Of a DNA stretch of 64,000 nt, positions 1 through 7,601 are shown piece after piece. How positions within the stretch are numbered: the first letter of the stretch is position 1; every line of letters begins with the position of its first letter. The position numbers and the translations under genes were made by a program. The stretch is taken from assembly GCA_934435195.1 (NCBI GenBank), contig CAKSAJ010000010.1, forward strand, positions 30,106-94,105. The letters are read 5' to 3'. This DNA is from an uncultured Schaedlerella sp. (GTDB lineage: Bacteria > Bacillota > Clostridia > Lachnospirales > Lachnospiraceae). The notes below the pieces were generated by a model, which worked only from the letters and a program-made list of their open reading frames with translations, ran no database searches and had not been told where the DNA came from.

Positions 1-16
1 TTTTCATTTTCTTCAT
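1..16 (-). CDS. 5' end of a gene cut by the left window edge
   Basis: On the minus strand an ATG at 16-14 starts a reading frame beginning Met-Lys-Lys-Met-Lys that runs out of the window. A purine-rich Shine-Dalgarno (AAAGGAAG) lies 7 nt before it. The Lys-rich start could open a membrane or signal sequence, but only five codons are visible, so no function can be given. It lies downstream of fbp on the same strand, separated by the structured element at 117-243. Confidence 0.4.
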
Positions 17-116
17 TTTGATTCTTCCTTTCCATAAAAAATCTTGTACACTTACTATGTACTTTTTTATCGTTTTTTATGTTTGGAAAAATCTTCCGAT
101 AAAAAATTCTATAGTT

Positions 117-243
117 CAAGAATGCCTCTGCATTCTTGCTGCGAGATGCGCGTCATGCAATGCATGACATACTTCTTCTGCGCATCTCTGCAATCCTGCC
201 GGAGGCTATATCAGATGTGGGATTGACTCCCACATCTGATATA
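117..243. repeat. Structured intergenic element (three hairpins)
   Basis: Three successive inverted repeats fill this gap. The first is a 9-bp stem at 117-125/130-138. The second is a 9-bp stem at 143-151/180-188 (GAGATGCGC/GCGCATCTC), enclosing a stacked 7-bp hairpin at 152-158/162-168 and an 11-nt bulge on the 3' side. The third is a perfect 16-bp stem at 207-222/228-243 with loop TTGAC. No U-tract follows the last stem on either strand, so it is not a canonical terminator, although it sits just past the fbp stop codon. The 10-mer GCGAGATGCG and the stem/stacked-hairpin/3'-bulge design recur in the element at 34580-34721, which suggests a repeat family. A short + strand frame through it has no coding character. 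Confidence 0.6.
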
Positions 244-248
244 CAGCT

Positions 249-2207
249 TTATAGTTTTTCTTTCAATTCACCGCTGCGATAAGCCGCCAACAGTACTTCC
301 AGATCTGCTATCTGTTCTTTTAATTCTTTTCCGACATCAGTATTTTCAACAAGACTTCTTTGTACAACACGGCGGATCACCATGCTCTCCGAATGAATAT
401 CACTTTCTTTTTCGATCGCAGATTCTGTTGATTCAAATGGTTCATGTGCAACAAGCAACAATCCATAAGAATTGTAAATCAATGTATATCCGGCAATTCC
501 CGTTTCTCGTTGATAAGCCTTTGAAAATCCACCGTCAATTATCATGACTTTACCATTACATTTCACAGGGCTTTCCCCGTTTTTTCTCTTAACCGGAACA
601 TGTCCATTAATAATATGCGTATCCTCCGACTCAAAATCCAGTCCAAACTCTTTCATGATAGATGCGATTACTTTTTCATTTTCTATATACTGATAATATG
701 GATTTTTCACTTCTTTATGAGTTTCTTGCTCTGCAAGAAAATATCGTTCGAAGGTTGCCATTTTATCCTTTCCAAACAATGGTGAATTCGGATTCAGCCA
801 GATATACCACATGATATCTTTTCCGTTTTCCCAATCCTCTTTGTCAACTGCGAAAAATCCCTTTCTCACATAACGTTCTAATGCATCATACAAAGACTTG
901 CCTCTGAATTTTTTACCAAACAAGCTTACTTCTTTCAAAGTTCCATCTTCATTTAATGGTACGCACCCATGATACAACAAATTATTATTGTAAACCTTAT
1001 ACAAACTTCCTTTCGAAAGCAGGAAATGCATATGTTCCTGAAGTTTTTCACATCCGGTAAACGCACGTTCCAATCGTTCCATTACATCTTCCTCGTCCGC
1101 CGATAACTGATATGGATTCTTTGGATCTATTGTTGGGAAATTTGTATCCAGTAATTTATATTCTTTTCCATCTAACGTAATAGTCCCTTTTTCATAATCA
1201 ATCCTATGTAAAAGGGCACGCTCTTCCAGCCCAAATCCCGGCTGACGTCTAATTGTCTGTCCTTCAATTTTAAACTGAATAATTGAAATTGCTTTATGCA
1301 TTCTCATATTCAGTTCCATCTCTGCTTTATTTGGATTGTCCATGCCTTTCAGCTTAAAGCAATCACAAGGATCATCTCCATATGTCTGAAGTGCAAATGT
1401 CGCTAATGGAAGGAGATTGATACCATATCCGTCTTCAAGAATATCCAAATTGCCATAACGTGCACAAATTCGGATTACATTTGCAATACATGCCAATTGT
1501 CCTGCCGCAGCTCCCATCCATACGACATCATGATTGCCCCACTGAATGTCCAGGGAATGATAATTCATCAATTTATCCATAATAATATGAGGTCCCGGTC
1601 CTCTGTCATAAATATCTCCGACAATATGTAAATGATCTACAACCAGACGTTGGATCAATGATGAAATCGCGATAATAAATTCTTCTGCCCGTCCAATTCG
1701 AATGATTGTCATTATAATCTCATTATAATAAGATTCTTTATCATTTATTTCTGAGCGTTCTGTAATTAATTCTTCTATAACATAAGCAAAATCTTTTGGC
1801 AGTGCTTTTCTTACTTTGGAACGGGTATATTTGCTCGCCGCCCTCTTACTCACTTCAATCAGACGATACAGATTGATCTTATACCAATCCTCCATATTAG
1901 ATTCTGTCTTCTTCACTTGCGCCATCTTATCTTTCGGATAATAAATCAATGTTGCGAGAGATTGCTTATCTCTGCTGCTCAATGTATTTCCAAAGACATC
2001 ATTGATTTTTCTCCTCACAGATCCCGATCCATTCTTCAGCACATGAGAAAATGCTTCATATTCTCCATGAACATCTGTAATAAAATGCTCTGTCCCTTTT
2101 GGCAAATTTAAAATTGCCTGTAAATTGATAATCTCTGTAGACGCTGCTGCTATTGTTGGATATAGATCAGACAAACGATCCAGATATCTTTCTTCTAAAT
2201 TTCTCAT
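249..2207 (-). CDS. fbp: Fructose-1,6-bisphosphatase, class III
   Basis: Hydrolyses fructose 1,6-bisphosphate to fructose 6-phosphate, the committed step of gluconeogenesis, in the cytoplasm. The roughly 650-residue length and the family signatures identify the Firmicute class III enzyme: NLPKGTEHFITDVHGEYEAF near the N-terminus, then the metallophosphoesterase blocks VVDHLHIVGDIYDRGP and IQWGNHDVVWMGA, and near the C-terminus HIINGHVPVK and DGGFSKAYQ. I chose the ATG at 2207 because AAAAGGAA sits 7 nt before it. An in-frame ATG nine codons upstream (2234) has a tighter GAGG and cannot be excluded. It follows dapB on the same strand with about 60 nt between them, so co-transcription is likely. 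Confidence 0.95.
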   Translation of the reverse strand: MRNLEERYLDRLSDLYPTIAAASTEIINLQAILNLPKGTEHFITDVHGEYEAFSHVLKNGSGSVRRKINDVFGNTLSSRDKQSLATLIYYPKDKMAQVKKTESNMEDWYKINLYRLIEVSKRAASKYTRSKVRKALPKDFAYVIEELITERSEINDKESYYNEIIMTIIRIGRAEEFIIAISSLIQRLVVDHLHIVGDIYDRGPGPHIIMDKLMNYHSLDIQWGNHDVVWMGAAAGQLACIANVIRICARYGNLDILEDGYGINLLPLATFALQTYGDDPCDCFKLKGMDNPNKAEMELNMRMHKAISIIQFKIEGQTIRRQPGFGLEERALLHRIDYEKGTITLDGKEYKLLDTNFPTIDPKNPYQLSADEEDVMERLERAFTGCEKLQEHMHFLLSKGSLYKVYNNNLLYHGCVPLNEDGTLKEVSLFGKKFRGKSLYDALERYVRKGFFAVDKEDWENGKDIMWYIWLNPNSPLFGKDKMATFERYFLAEQETHKEVKNPYYQYIENEKVIASIMKEFGLDFESEDTHIINGHVPVKRKNGESPVKCNGKVMIIDGGFSKAYQRETGIAGYTLIYNSYGLLLVAHEPFESTESAIEKESDIHSESMVIRRVVQRSLVENTDVGKELKEQIADLEVLLAAYRSGELKEKL

Positions 2208-2269
2208 AAACGATTCCTTTTCCCCTGAGTTCATCCAGCCTCAAGAACCTGTTTTTATTTTTTATTCTA

Positions 2270-3028
2270 TTAGAATGCAATTACATCACTCATATCGTAC
2301 ATTCCCGCCGGTTTGCCTGCCAGATATTTTGCAGCTTCAACAGCCCCTTTTCCAAATACACTTCTGGAATATGCTGTATGTTTAAACTCAATCACTTCAT
2401 CTGTTCCGGCAAAAATCACTTCATGTTCTCCGACAATTGTTCCTGCACGAACTGCTGAAATACCAATTTCTTTTGAGTCACGTTTCTGACGCACCTGGCT
2501 TCTGTCATAAACATAGTTATATTCATTATTTAATGCATCATTGATCGAGTCTGCAAGTGCAAGTGCTGTTCCACTTGGTGCATCCAGTTTTTGATTGTGA
2601 TGTTTTTCTACTAATTCAATGTCATATCCAGCCGGTGCCAGCACCTTAGCGGCATCCTTCAAAAGCTTTAACAAAAGATTGATTCCCATTGACATATTCG
2701 CAGATTTTAAAATTGCAACTTTTTCAGAAGCTTCTTTAATTTTCTGCAACTGTTCCTCTGAATAACCTGTTGAGCAAATTACCGCCGGCACTTGCTTACT
2801 TATGCAGTAATCCAACAGTCCTTCCAGTGCTGCAGCATTCGAAAAATCAATCACTACATCGACTTCCACATCACAATCTGCAAAACTTTTGAATACCGGA
2901 TATGTATTCGAAATTCCTGTATAAGTATCTATTCCGGCCACGATTTCAACCTGCTCGTCCTCTTTTACAAGACCTGTTATCATCTGTCCCATCTTTCCAT
3001 TGCATCCACTCATCATAACTCTTATCAT
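2270..3028 (-). CDS. dapB: 4-hydroxy-tetrahydrodipicolinate reductase
   Basis: Reduces hydroxy-tetrahydrodipicolinate with NAD(P)H in the diaminopimelate/lysine pathway, feeding peptidoglycan cross-links. The N-terminal Rossmann motif GCNGKMGQ (residues 9-16) and the catalytic block VEKHHNQKLDAPSGTA are both intact. At 252 residues it is full length. The start has AGGAGG 8 nt upstream. It stands alone, away from dapA, and probably shares a transcript with fbp; lysA, for the last step of the pathway, is 16 kb away in this window. Confidence 0.97.
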   Translation of the reverse strand: MIRVMMSGCNGKMGQMITGLVKEDEQVEIVAGIDTYTGISNTYPVFKSFADCDVEVDVVIDFSNAAALEGLLDYCISKQVPAVICSTGYSEEQLQKIKEASEKVAILKSANMSMGINLLLKLLKDAAKVLAPAGYDIELVEKHHNQKLDAPSGTALALADSINDALNNEYNYVYDRSQVRQKRDSKEIGISAVRAGTIVGEHEVIFAGTDEVIEFKHTAYSRSVFGKGAVEAAKYLAGKPAGMYDMSDVIAF

Positions 3029-3128
3029 GTTTCTATCCTCCTGTATTTCACTGCATTCTAGTCATTATAATCCATATTCTGTCACTGAGTATGGCTGATA
3101 GCTTTTTATATATTTAATCACTACTAAC

Positions 3129-3178
3129 AAAAAGGATATCATATTTGAAGCAATTCCTCAAGAAATGATATCCTTTTA
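3129..3178 (-). terminator. Intrinsic terminator after the SSB gene
   Basis: A 13-bp perfect stem (130-142/165-177 of the 3.0 kb block, AAAAGGATATCAT/ATGATATCCTTTT) has a 22-nt loop. Read on the minus strand it ends in TTTTTG, about 70 nt past the SSB stop codon and upstream of dapB. Confidence 0.75.
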
Positions 3179-3248
3179 ACGATCCCTTTTACCTAAAACA
3201 GATTACTGAACACTTTATATTGTATAATATCAGCTTTATTTTTGTTCC

Positions 3249-3875
3249 TTATTCTACGCATTCTAATTTACTTACGGAAACTTCATATGCAGTCCTTGTC
3301 TCCGTTTCTGCTTCGGATAATTTTTTTACATAATTTCTACTTTGGATTCTTCCAAGCAATTGAACGTGTTCTCCAACCTCAAACCCCGAAGCATATCTTG
3401 CATTTCTTCCCCAGCATATACAAGGAATATAATCTGATTTTCCATAAGGTCTGTTTACAGCCAGAAGCAAATCTGCAATTTCTCTTCCTAACGGAGTTTT
3501 TCTGTAAATTGGTTTTTTACAAATGTATCCTTCTAATAGGATATGATTTGTCTTTGCCCCATCCAGTTCTTCATCCACAAATTCCATTTCACGGACAAAC
3601 ACGGATAATACCAATCTATTTTTTTGTTCTTCATGCCGGTTATACGAACGGAACTGCCCGGATACTTTAATAAATTCTCCGGTATAATCCTGATTTACAT
3701 CAATCAAACGTTCCGATATCGTGAGCGGAATCCGGTCTTCCGAATTGCTCAATCGTTTCACCATAACATCCATTACATAGAATCCTTCTCCAAACACCTC
3801 ATGGCTATATGTAAGAGGTGAAGCAACCTCTCCCATGATTGTTACCTGATTATTTTCAATAATCTTATCTGACAT
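3249..3875 (-). CDS. Single-stranded DNA-binding protein with two OB-type halves
   Basis: An SSB-family protein of 208 residues. Residues 1-105 and 110-208 each look like an OB fold. The second half carries the classic SSB pattern: an N-terminal strand (HILLEGYICKKPIYRKT), a GREIADLLLAVNRPYGKSDYIPCICWG core, then GEHVQLLGRIQSR. The first half starts the same way (VTIMGEVASPLTYSHEV). Ordinary bacterial SSBs have one OB fold plus a flexible tail with an acidic tip (DDIPF-like). Here there is no such tail and the protein ends VSKLECVE. A role in binding DNA is inferred from the fold. Loss of the acidic tip would argue against recruiting replication partners the usual way. Transcribed divergently from typA, with its own terminator downstream. 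Confidence 0.8.
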   Translation of the reverse strand: MSDKIIENNQVTIMGEVASPLTYSHEVFGEGFYVMDVMVKRLSNSEDRIPLTISERLIDVNQDYTGEFIKVSGQFRSYNRHEEQKNRLVLSVFVREMEFVDEELDGAKTNHILLEGYICKKPIYRKTPLGREIADLLLAVNRPYGKSDYIPCICWGRNARYASGFEVGEHVQLLGRIQSRNYVKKLSEAETETRTAYEVSVSKLECVE

Positions 3876-4027
3876 AATTTGTAATTCTCCCTTCCTCTGC
3901 GCGGTATTTTTAAGTCATTACTAAATCTATGTTCTTCAACACCCTTTTTAGAACAAATATATCCAAAAATCGCTCGACAGCCGAAAATGACATTTTTCGC
4001 AGACATATTTTTTTACATATATAGGTA

Positions 4028-4055
4028 TTGTAAATTTGAAATTTTGTGATAGAAT
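4028..4055 (+). promoter_or_regulatory. Predicted typA promoter
   Basis: TTGTAA (4028-4033), a 16-bp spacer and TAGAAT (4050-4055) preceded by an extended TGA. It lies about 50 bp before the typA start, in the divergent gap with the SSB gene. Confidence 0.5.
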
Positions 4056-4104
4056 AAAAAAGTTGTAACTTTATCATGATGTATTTAGGAAAGTGTGTGA
4101 AGCT

Positions 4105-5931
4105 ATGAAAACAAAACGAGAAGATGTTAGAAATATTGCAATTATCGCTCACGTAGACCACGGCAAAACAACTCTGGTCGATGAGCTTTTAAAACAAAGC
4201 GGTGTATTCCGCGAGAATCAGGAAGTTGCTGAACGTGTCATGGACTCTAATGATATTGAACGTGAGCGTGGAATTACAATCCTGTCAAAAAATACTGCTG
4301 TATATTATAAAGGAACAAAGATCAATATCATTGACACACCGGGACATGCCGATTTCGGTGGCGAAGTTGAACGTGTATTAAAAATGGTAAATGGTGTTGT
4401 TCTTGTTGTAGACGCATTTGAAGGTGCAATGCCACAGACAAAATTTGTACTCCGTAAGGCATTGGAATTAAATCTTCCGGTTATCGTATGTATCAATAAG
4501 ATTGACAGACCTGAAGCGAGACCTGATGAGGTTATTGATGAGGTTCTGGAACTTTTTATGGATTTGGATGCGTCCGACGAGCAGTTAGATTGTCCATTTG
4601 TTTATGCATCTGCAAAAGCAGGTATTGCTGTGCTTGATCTTTCTGACGAAGAAAAAGATATGCAACCTTTATTTGAGACTATTATCGATTATATTCCTGC
4701 TCCTGAAGGAGATCCGGAGGCTTCAACTCAGGTTTTGATCAGTACAATTGATTATAATGAATATGTAGGTCGTATCGGAGTCGGTAAAGTAGATAACGGA
4801 ACAATTTCTGTAAATCAGGATGTTGTTGTTGTAAACCATCATGATCCGGACAAACAGCAGAAAGTTAAAATCAGTAAATTGTATGAATTTGATGGATTAA
4901 ATAAAGTAGAAGTGAAAGAAGCTACTATCGGTTCGATTGTTGCTATTTCCGGAATTTCAGATATTTCTATCGGAGATACAATTTGTTCTCCTGATAATCC
5001 TGTTGCTATCCCATTCCAGAAGATTTCTGAGCCTACAATTTCTATGCAGTTTATCGTAAACGACAGCCCTTTTGCAGGCCAGGAAGGTAAATTTGTAACT
5101 TCCCGTCATCTACGTGATCGTTTACTTCGTGAATTAAACACAGATGTAAGTCTTCGTGTAGAGGAAACAGAAAACGCCGACAGTTTTAAGGTTTCTGGAC
5201 GTGGAGAATTGCATTTATCTGTCTTGATTGAAAACATGCGCCGTGAAGGTTATGAATTTGCAGTCAGCAAAGCAGAGGTATTATATAAAACAGATGAAAA
5301 CGGAAAGAAACTCGAGCCTATGGAGCTTGCTTACGTTGATGTGCCGGATGAGTTTACCGGAACAGTTATCGATAAATTAAGCCAGAGAAAAGGTGAACTC
5401 CGCAGCATGGGAATGTCCAATGGCGGGTATACTCGTCTTGAGTTCTCTATTCCAGCTCGTGGATTGATCGGATATCGTGGAGAATTCATGACAGATACAA
5501 AGGGAAATGGTATCTTAAATACAAGTTTCGAAGGATATGCTCCATATAAGGGTGATATTCAGTATAGAAAACAGGGTTCACTCATCGCTTTTGAGACAGG
5601 TGAATCTGTAACTTATGGTCTCTACAGTGCTCAGGAACGTGGAACATTATTTATCGGTGCCGGAGAAAAAGTATATTCTGGTATGGTTATCGGACAAAAT
5701 GGTAAGACTGATGATATCGAATTAAATGTATGTAAGACCAAACATCTTACAAACACCCGTTCATCAAGTGCAGATGAAGCACTTCGACTGACACCGCCTC
5801 GTATTTTAAGTCTTGAAGAAGCATTAGACTTTATTGATACAGATGAGCTTCTGGAAGTAACACCAAGTTCACTTCGTATCCGTAAGAAGATTCTTGATGC
5901 AAGAATGCGTAAAAGAAGTAATATAAAATAA
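4105..5931 (+). CDS. typA: Ribosome-associated GTPase TypA/BipA
   Basis: A translational GTPase that binds the 70S ribosome and helps 50S assembly and stress adaptation. The G motifs are intact: AHVDHGKTT (G1), RERGITI (G2), DTPGHADFGGEV (G3) and NKID (G4). They are followed by the EF-G-like domains and the BipA-specific C-terminus (ARGLIGYRGEFMTDTKGNG; KTKHLTNTRSSSADEA). I chose the ATG at 4105 (MKTKREDVRN), with AGGAAAG about 11 nt upstream. A GTG four codons earlier overlaps that ribosome-binding site. 608 residues is the normal length. Confidence 0.97.
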   Translation: MKTKREDVRNIAIIAHVDHGKTTLVDELLKQSGVFRENQEVAERVMDSNDIERERGITILSKNTAVYYKGTKINIIDTPGHADFGGEVERVLKMVNGVVLVVDAFEGAMPQTKFVLRKALELNLPVIVCINKIDRPEARPDEVIDEVLELFMDLDASDEQLDCPFVYASAKAGIAVLDLSDEEKDMQPLFETIIDYIPAPEGDPEASTQVLISTIDYNEYVGRIGVGKVDNGTISVNQDVVVVNHHDPDKQQKVKISKLYEFDGLNKVEVKEATIGSIVAISGISDISIGDTICSPDNPVAIPFQKISEPTISMQFIVNDSPFAGQEGKFVTSRHLRDRLLRELNTDVSLRVEETENADSFKVSGRGELHLSVLIENMRREGYEFAVSKAEVLYKTDENGKKLEPMELAYVDVPDEFTGTVIDKLSQRKGELRSMGMSNGGYTRLEFSIPARGLIGYRGEFMTDTKGNGILNTSFEGYAPYKGDIQYRKQGSLIAFETGESVTYGLYSAQERGTLFIGAGEKVYSGMVIGQNGKTDDIELNVCKTKHLTNTRSSSADEALRLTPPRILSLEEALDFIDTDELLEVTPSSLRIRKKILDARMRKRSNIK

Positions 5932-6017
5932 TATCTCAAAGTGGGCAGTAACTATTCTGTCCACTTTTATTTTTTTGAGTTTTTTATTTTTTTCACTCTT
6001 TTTTCAGACAATTTCTC

Positions 6018-6046
6018 TGTACAATCATCCTGTCATATGTTATAAT
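6018..6046 (+). promoter_or_regulatory. Predicted hpf promoter (extended -10)
   Basis: TGTACA (6018-6023), a 17-bp spacer and TATAAT (6041-6046) with the extended TGT in front. This is a strong sigma-A-like match 66 bp before the hpf ATG. A second TATAAT at 6083-6088 is too close to the ribosome-binding site to be the main start. Confidence 0.65.
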
Positions 6047-6111
6047 CCCTATATAAATACAGATGATTTCATTATTTTTCTGTATAATATGAACAAAAGG
6101 AGTTGATTGGC

Positions 6112-6669
6112 ATGAAATTTATTATCAGCGGAAAGAACATCGAGGTAACACCTGGATTAAAAGACACAGTCGAACAAAAATTAGGAAAACTTGAGAGGTA
6201 TTTCACTCCTGAAACCGAAATCATTGTAACACTCAGCGTAGAAAAAGATCGTCAGAAGATTGAAGTAACGATTCCTGTAAAGGGAAATATTATTCGTTCA
6301 GAGCAGACAAGCAGCGATATGTATGTATCCATTGACCTTGTAGAAGAAGTGATTGAACGTCAGCTTCGCAAATACAAAAACAAACTGGTAGCAAGAAACC
6401 AGGGTCATCCTACTGCTTCTTCATCAGGCAATAATTTCAAAAAAGAATTTTTTGAATCCGATGATGATTCTTCTGAAACAGATGAAGTTAAGATTGTACG
6501 TACAAAACGTTTTGGAATTAAACCAATGTATCCGGAAGATGCTTGCATCCAGATGGATCTTCTCGGACATAACTTCTTCGTATTTTCCAATGCAGAAACA
6601 GATGAAGTTAATGTTGTATATAAAAGAAAAGATGGTTCTTTCGGTTTGATCGAACCAGAATTTGATTAA
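6112..6669 (+). CDS. hpf: Ribosome hibernation-promoting factor, long form
   Basis: The long-form Hpf of Firmicutes drives 100S ribosome dimers in stationary phase. Residues 1-100 match the S30AE/YfiA domain (KFIISGKNIEVTPGLKDTVEQK). After an acidic, Ser-rich linker (about 105-128) the C-terminal dimerisation domain follows (RTKRFGIKPMYPEDACIQMDLLGHNFFVF). The ATG at 6112 is chosen because AAAGGAG sits 9 nt upstream; a TTG three codons earlier overlaps it. 185 residues is typical. It has its own promoter and a strong terminator, so it is probably monocistronic. Confidence 0.96.
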   Translation: MKFIISGKNIEVTPGLKDTVEQKLGKLERYFTPETEIIVTLSVEKDRQKIEVTIPVKGNIIRSEQTSSDMYVSIDLVEEVIERQLRKYKNKLVARNQGHPTASSSGNNFKKEFFESDDDSSETDEVKIVRTKRFGIKPMYPEDACIQMDLLGHNFFVFSNAETDEVNVVYKRKDGSFGLIEPEFD

Positions 6670-6680
6670 ATTTTAAATGC

Positions 6681-6755
6681 GTAAGTTTTAAACTTACATA
6701 GATAAGTTCAGAGCAGGAACGATGTTTTAAACCATTTGTTCCTGCTCTGTTTCGT
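6681..6755. terminator. Bidirectional terminator between hpf and yigZ
   Basis: A perfect 12-bp stem CAGAGCAGGAAC/GTTCCTGCTCTG (6709-6720/6738-6749) with a 17-nt loop lies between two convergent genes. A smaller palindrome GTAAGTTT/AAACTTAC (about 6681-6697) precedes it. Confidence 0.7.
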
Positions 6756-6773
6756 TATAACTCTTTTCAATTT

Positions 6774-7424
6774 TTAATCATCGAATTGAATCATTTTCCC
6801 CTCTACATTTGCAAAACTACACTCTTCTATTCTCTCGACTTCAGTTTGTCCATTTGTCACTTCCGTAATATCACGTTGAAGCAGAATTTCCTCCTCTTTT
6901 GATATATAAACAAAAATCTCTACATTATCTTGATATACTGAGTCTATAATCTGAATTCCTTTTTGTCCCAATAAATATTGAATTTTTCCAAGAGTGGTAT
7001 AATCCGTCTGGATTTTCACTTTGTACCCTTGTGTTTTTGTAACAATCGTGCTGGCTGCGATTCCTTCCTGTGCTGCCTGTGTATATGCACGTACCAGACC
7101 ACCTGTTCCAAGCAATGTTCCTCCAAAATAACGTGTCACAACAATTAGAACATTATGGATCTCATTTCCTCGTATCACTTCCAGAATAGGTTTTCCTGCT
7201 GTGCCACTAGGCTCACCGTCATCACTACAGCGCTCCTGAACCTGTTCATCTCCGACTACATATGCCCAACAATGATGTCTCGCATCCCAATATTTCTTCT
7301 TGACTTTCTCTAGAATTTGAAGTGCTTCTTCCTCTGAAGAAACTGAAAATATATCTGCAATAAATCTTGATTTTTTTTCAATAATTTCAGCACTGTTCCC
7401 CTGATAGACTATTTTTATATCCAT
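6774..7424 (-). CDS. YigZ/IMPACT family protein
   Basis: A cytoplasmic protein of the UPF0029/Impact family, 216 residues as usual. Two family signatures are clear: CSDDGEPSGTAGKPILEV and VVTRYFGGTLLGTGGLVRAY. The C-terminal part (residues about 135-210) is the DUF1949 ferredoxin-like domain. Eukaryotic IMPACT acts on the Gcn2 translational-stress pathway. The bacterial role is not settled, so none is claimed here. It faces hpf across a shared terminator. Confidence 0.93.
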   Translation of the reverse strand: MDIKIVYQGNSAEIIEKKSRFIADIFSVSSEEEALQILEKVKKKYWDARHHCWAYVVGDEQVQERCSDDGEPSGTAGKPILEVIRGNEIHNVLIVVTRYFGGTLLGTGGLVRAYTQAAQEGIAASTIVTKTQGYKVKIQTDYTTLGKIQYLLGQKGIQIIDSVYQDNVEIFVYISKEEEILLQRDITEVTNGQTEVERIEECSFANVEGKMIQFDD

Positions 7425-7541
7425 TTACCTATAATTGCTCCTTTTTTACCATTTCTCATGGTTTCCATTATACTAAAGCAGAAGAAAACTACAAGAATTT
7501 ATTAAAAATTTTTATCTATATATAAACTTTTTATTTTCTAC

Positions 7542-7570
7542 TTTATTTAGAATACTAATTTTGATATAAT
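7542..7570 (+). promoter_or_regulatory. Predicted promoter of the PBP gene
   Basis: TATAAT at 7565-7570 has the extended TGA directly in front. The -35 (TTTATT, 7542-7547) is weak. The start codon is 31 bp downstream. Confidence 0.5.
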
Positions 7571-7601
7571 AGAGACTAATGAATAAAGGAGGAAATTATT
7601 C

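Noticed and set aside
44..226. Short + strand frame of 60 codons near the left edge
   Set aside because: It runs through the structured inverted repeats at 117-243, has Cys-rich unnatural composition and no ribosome-binding site.
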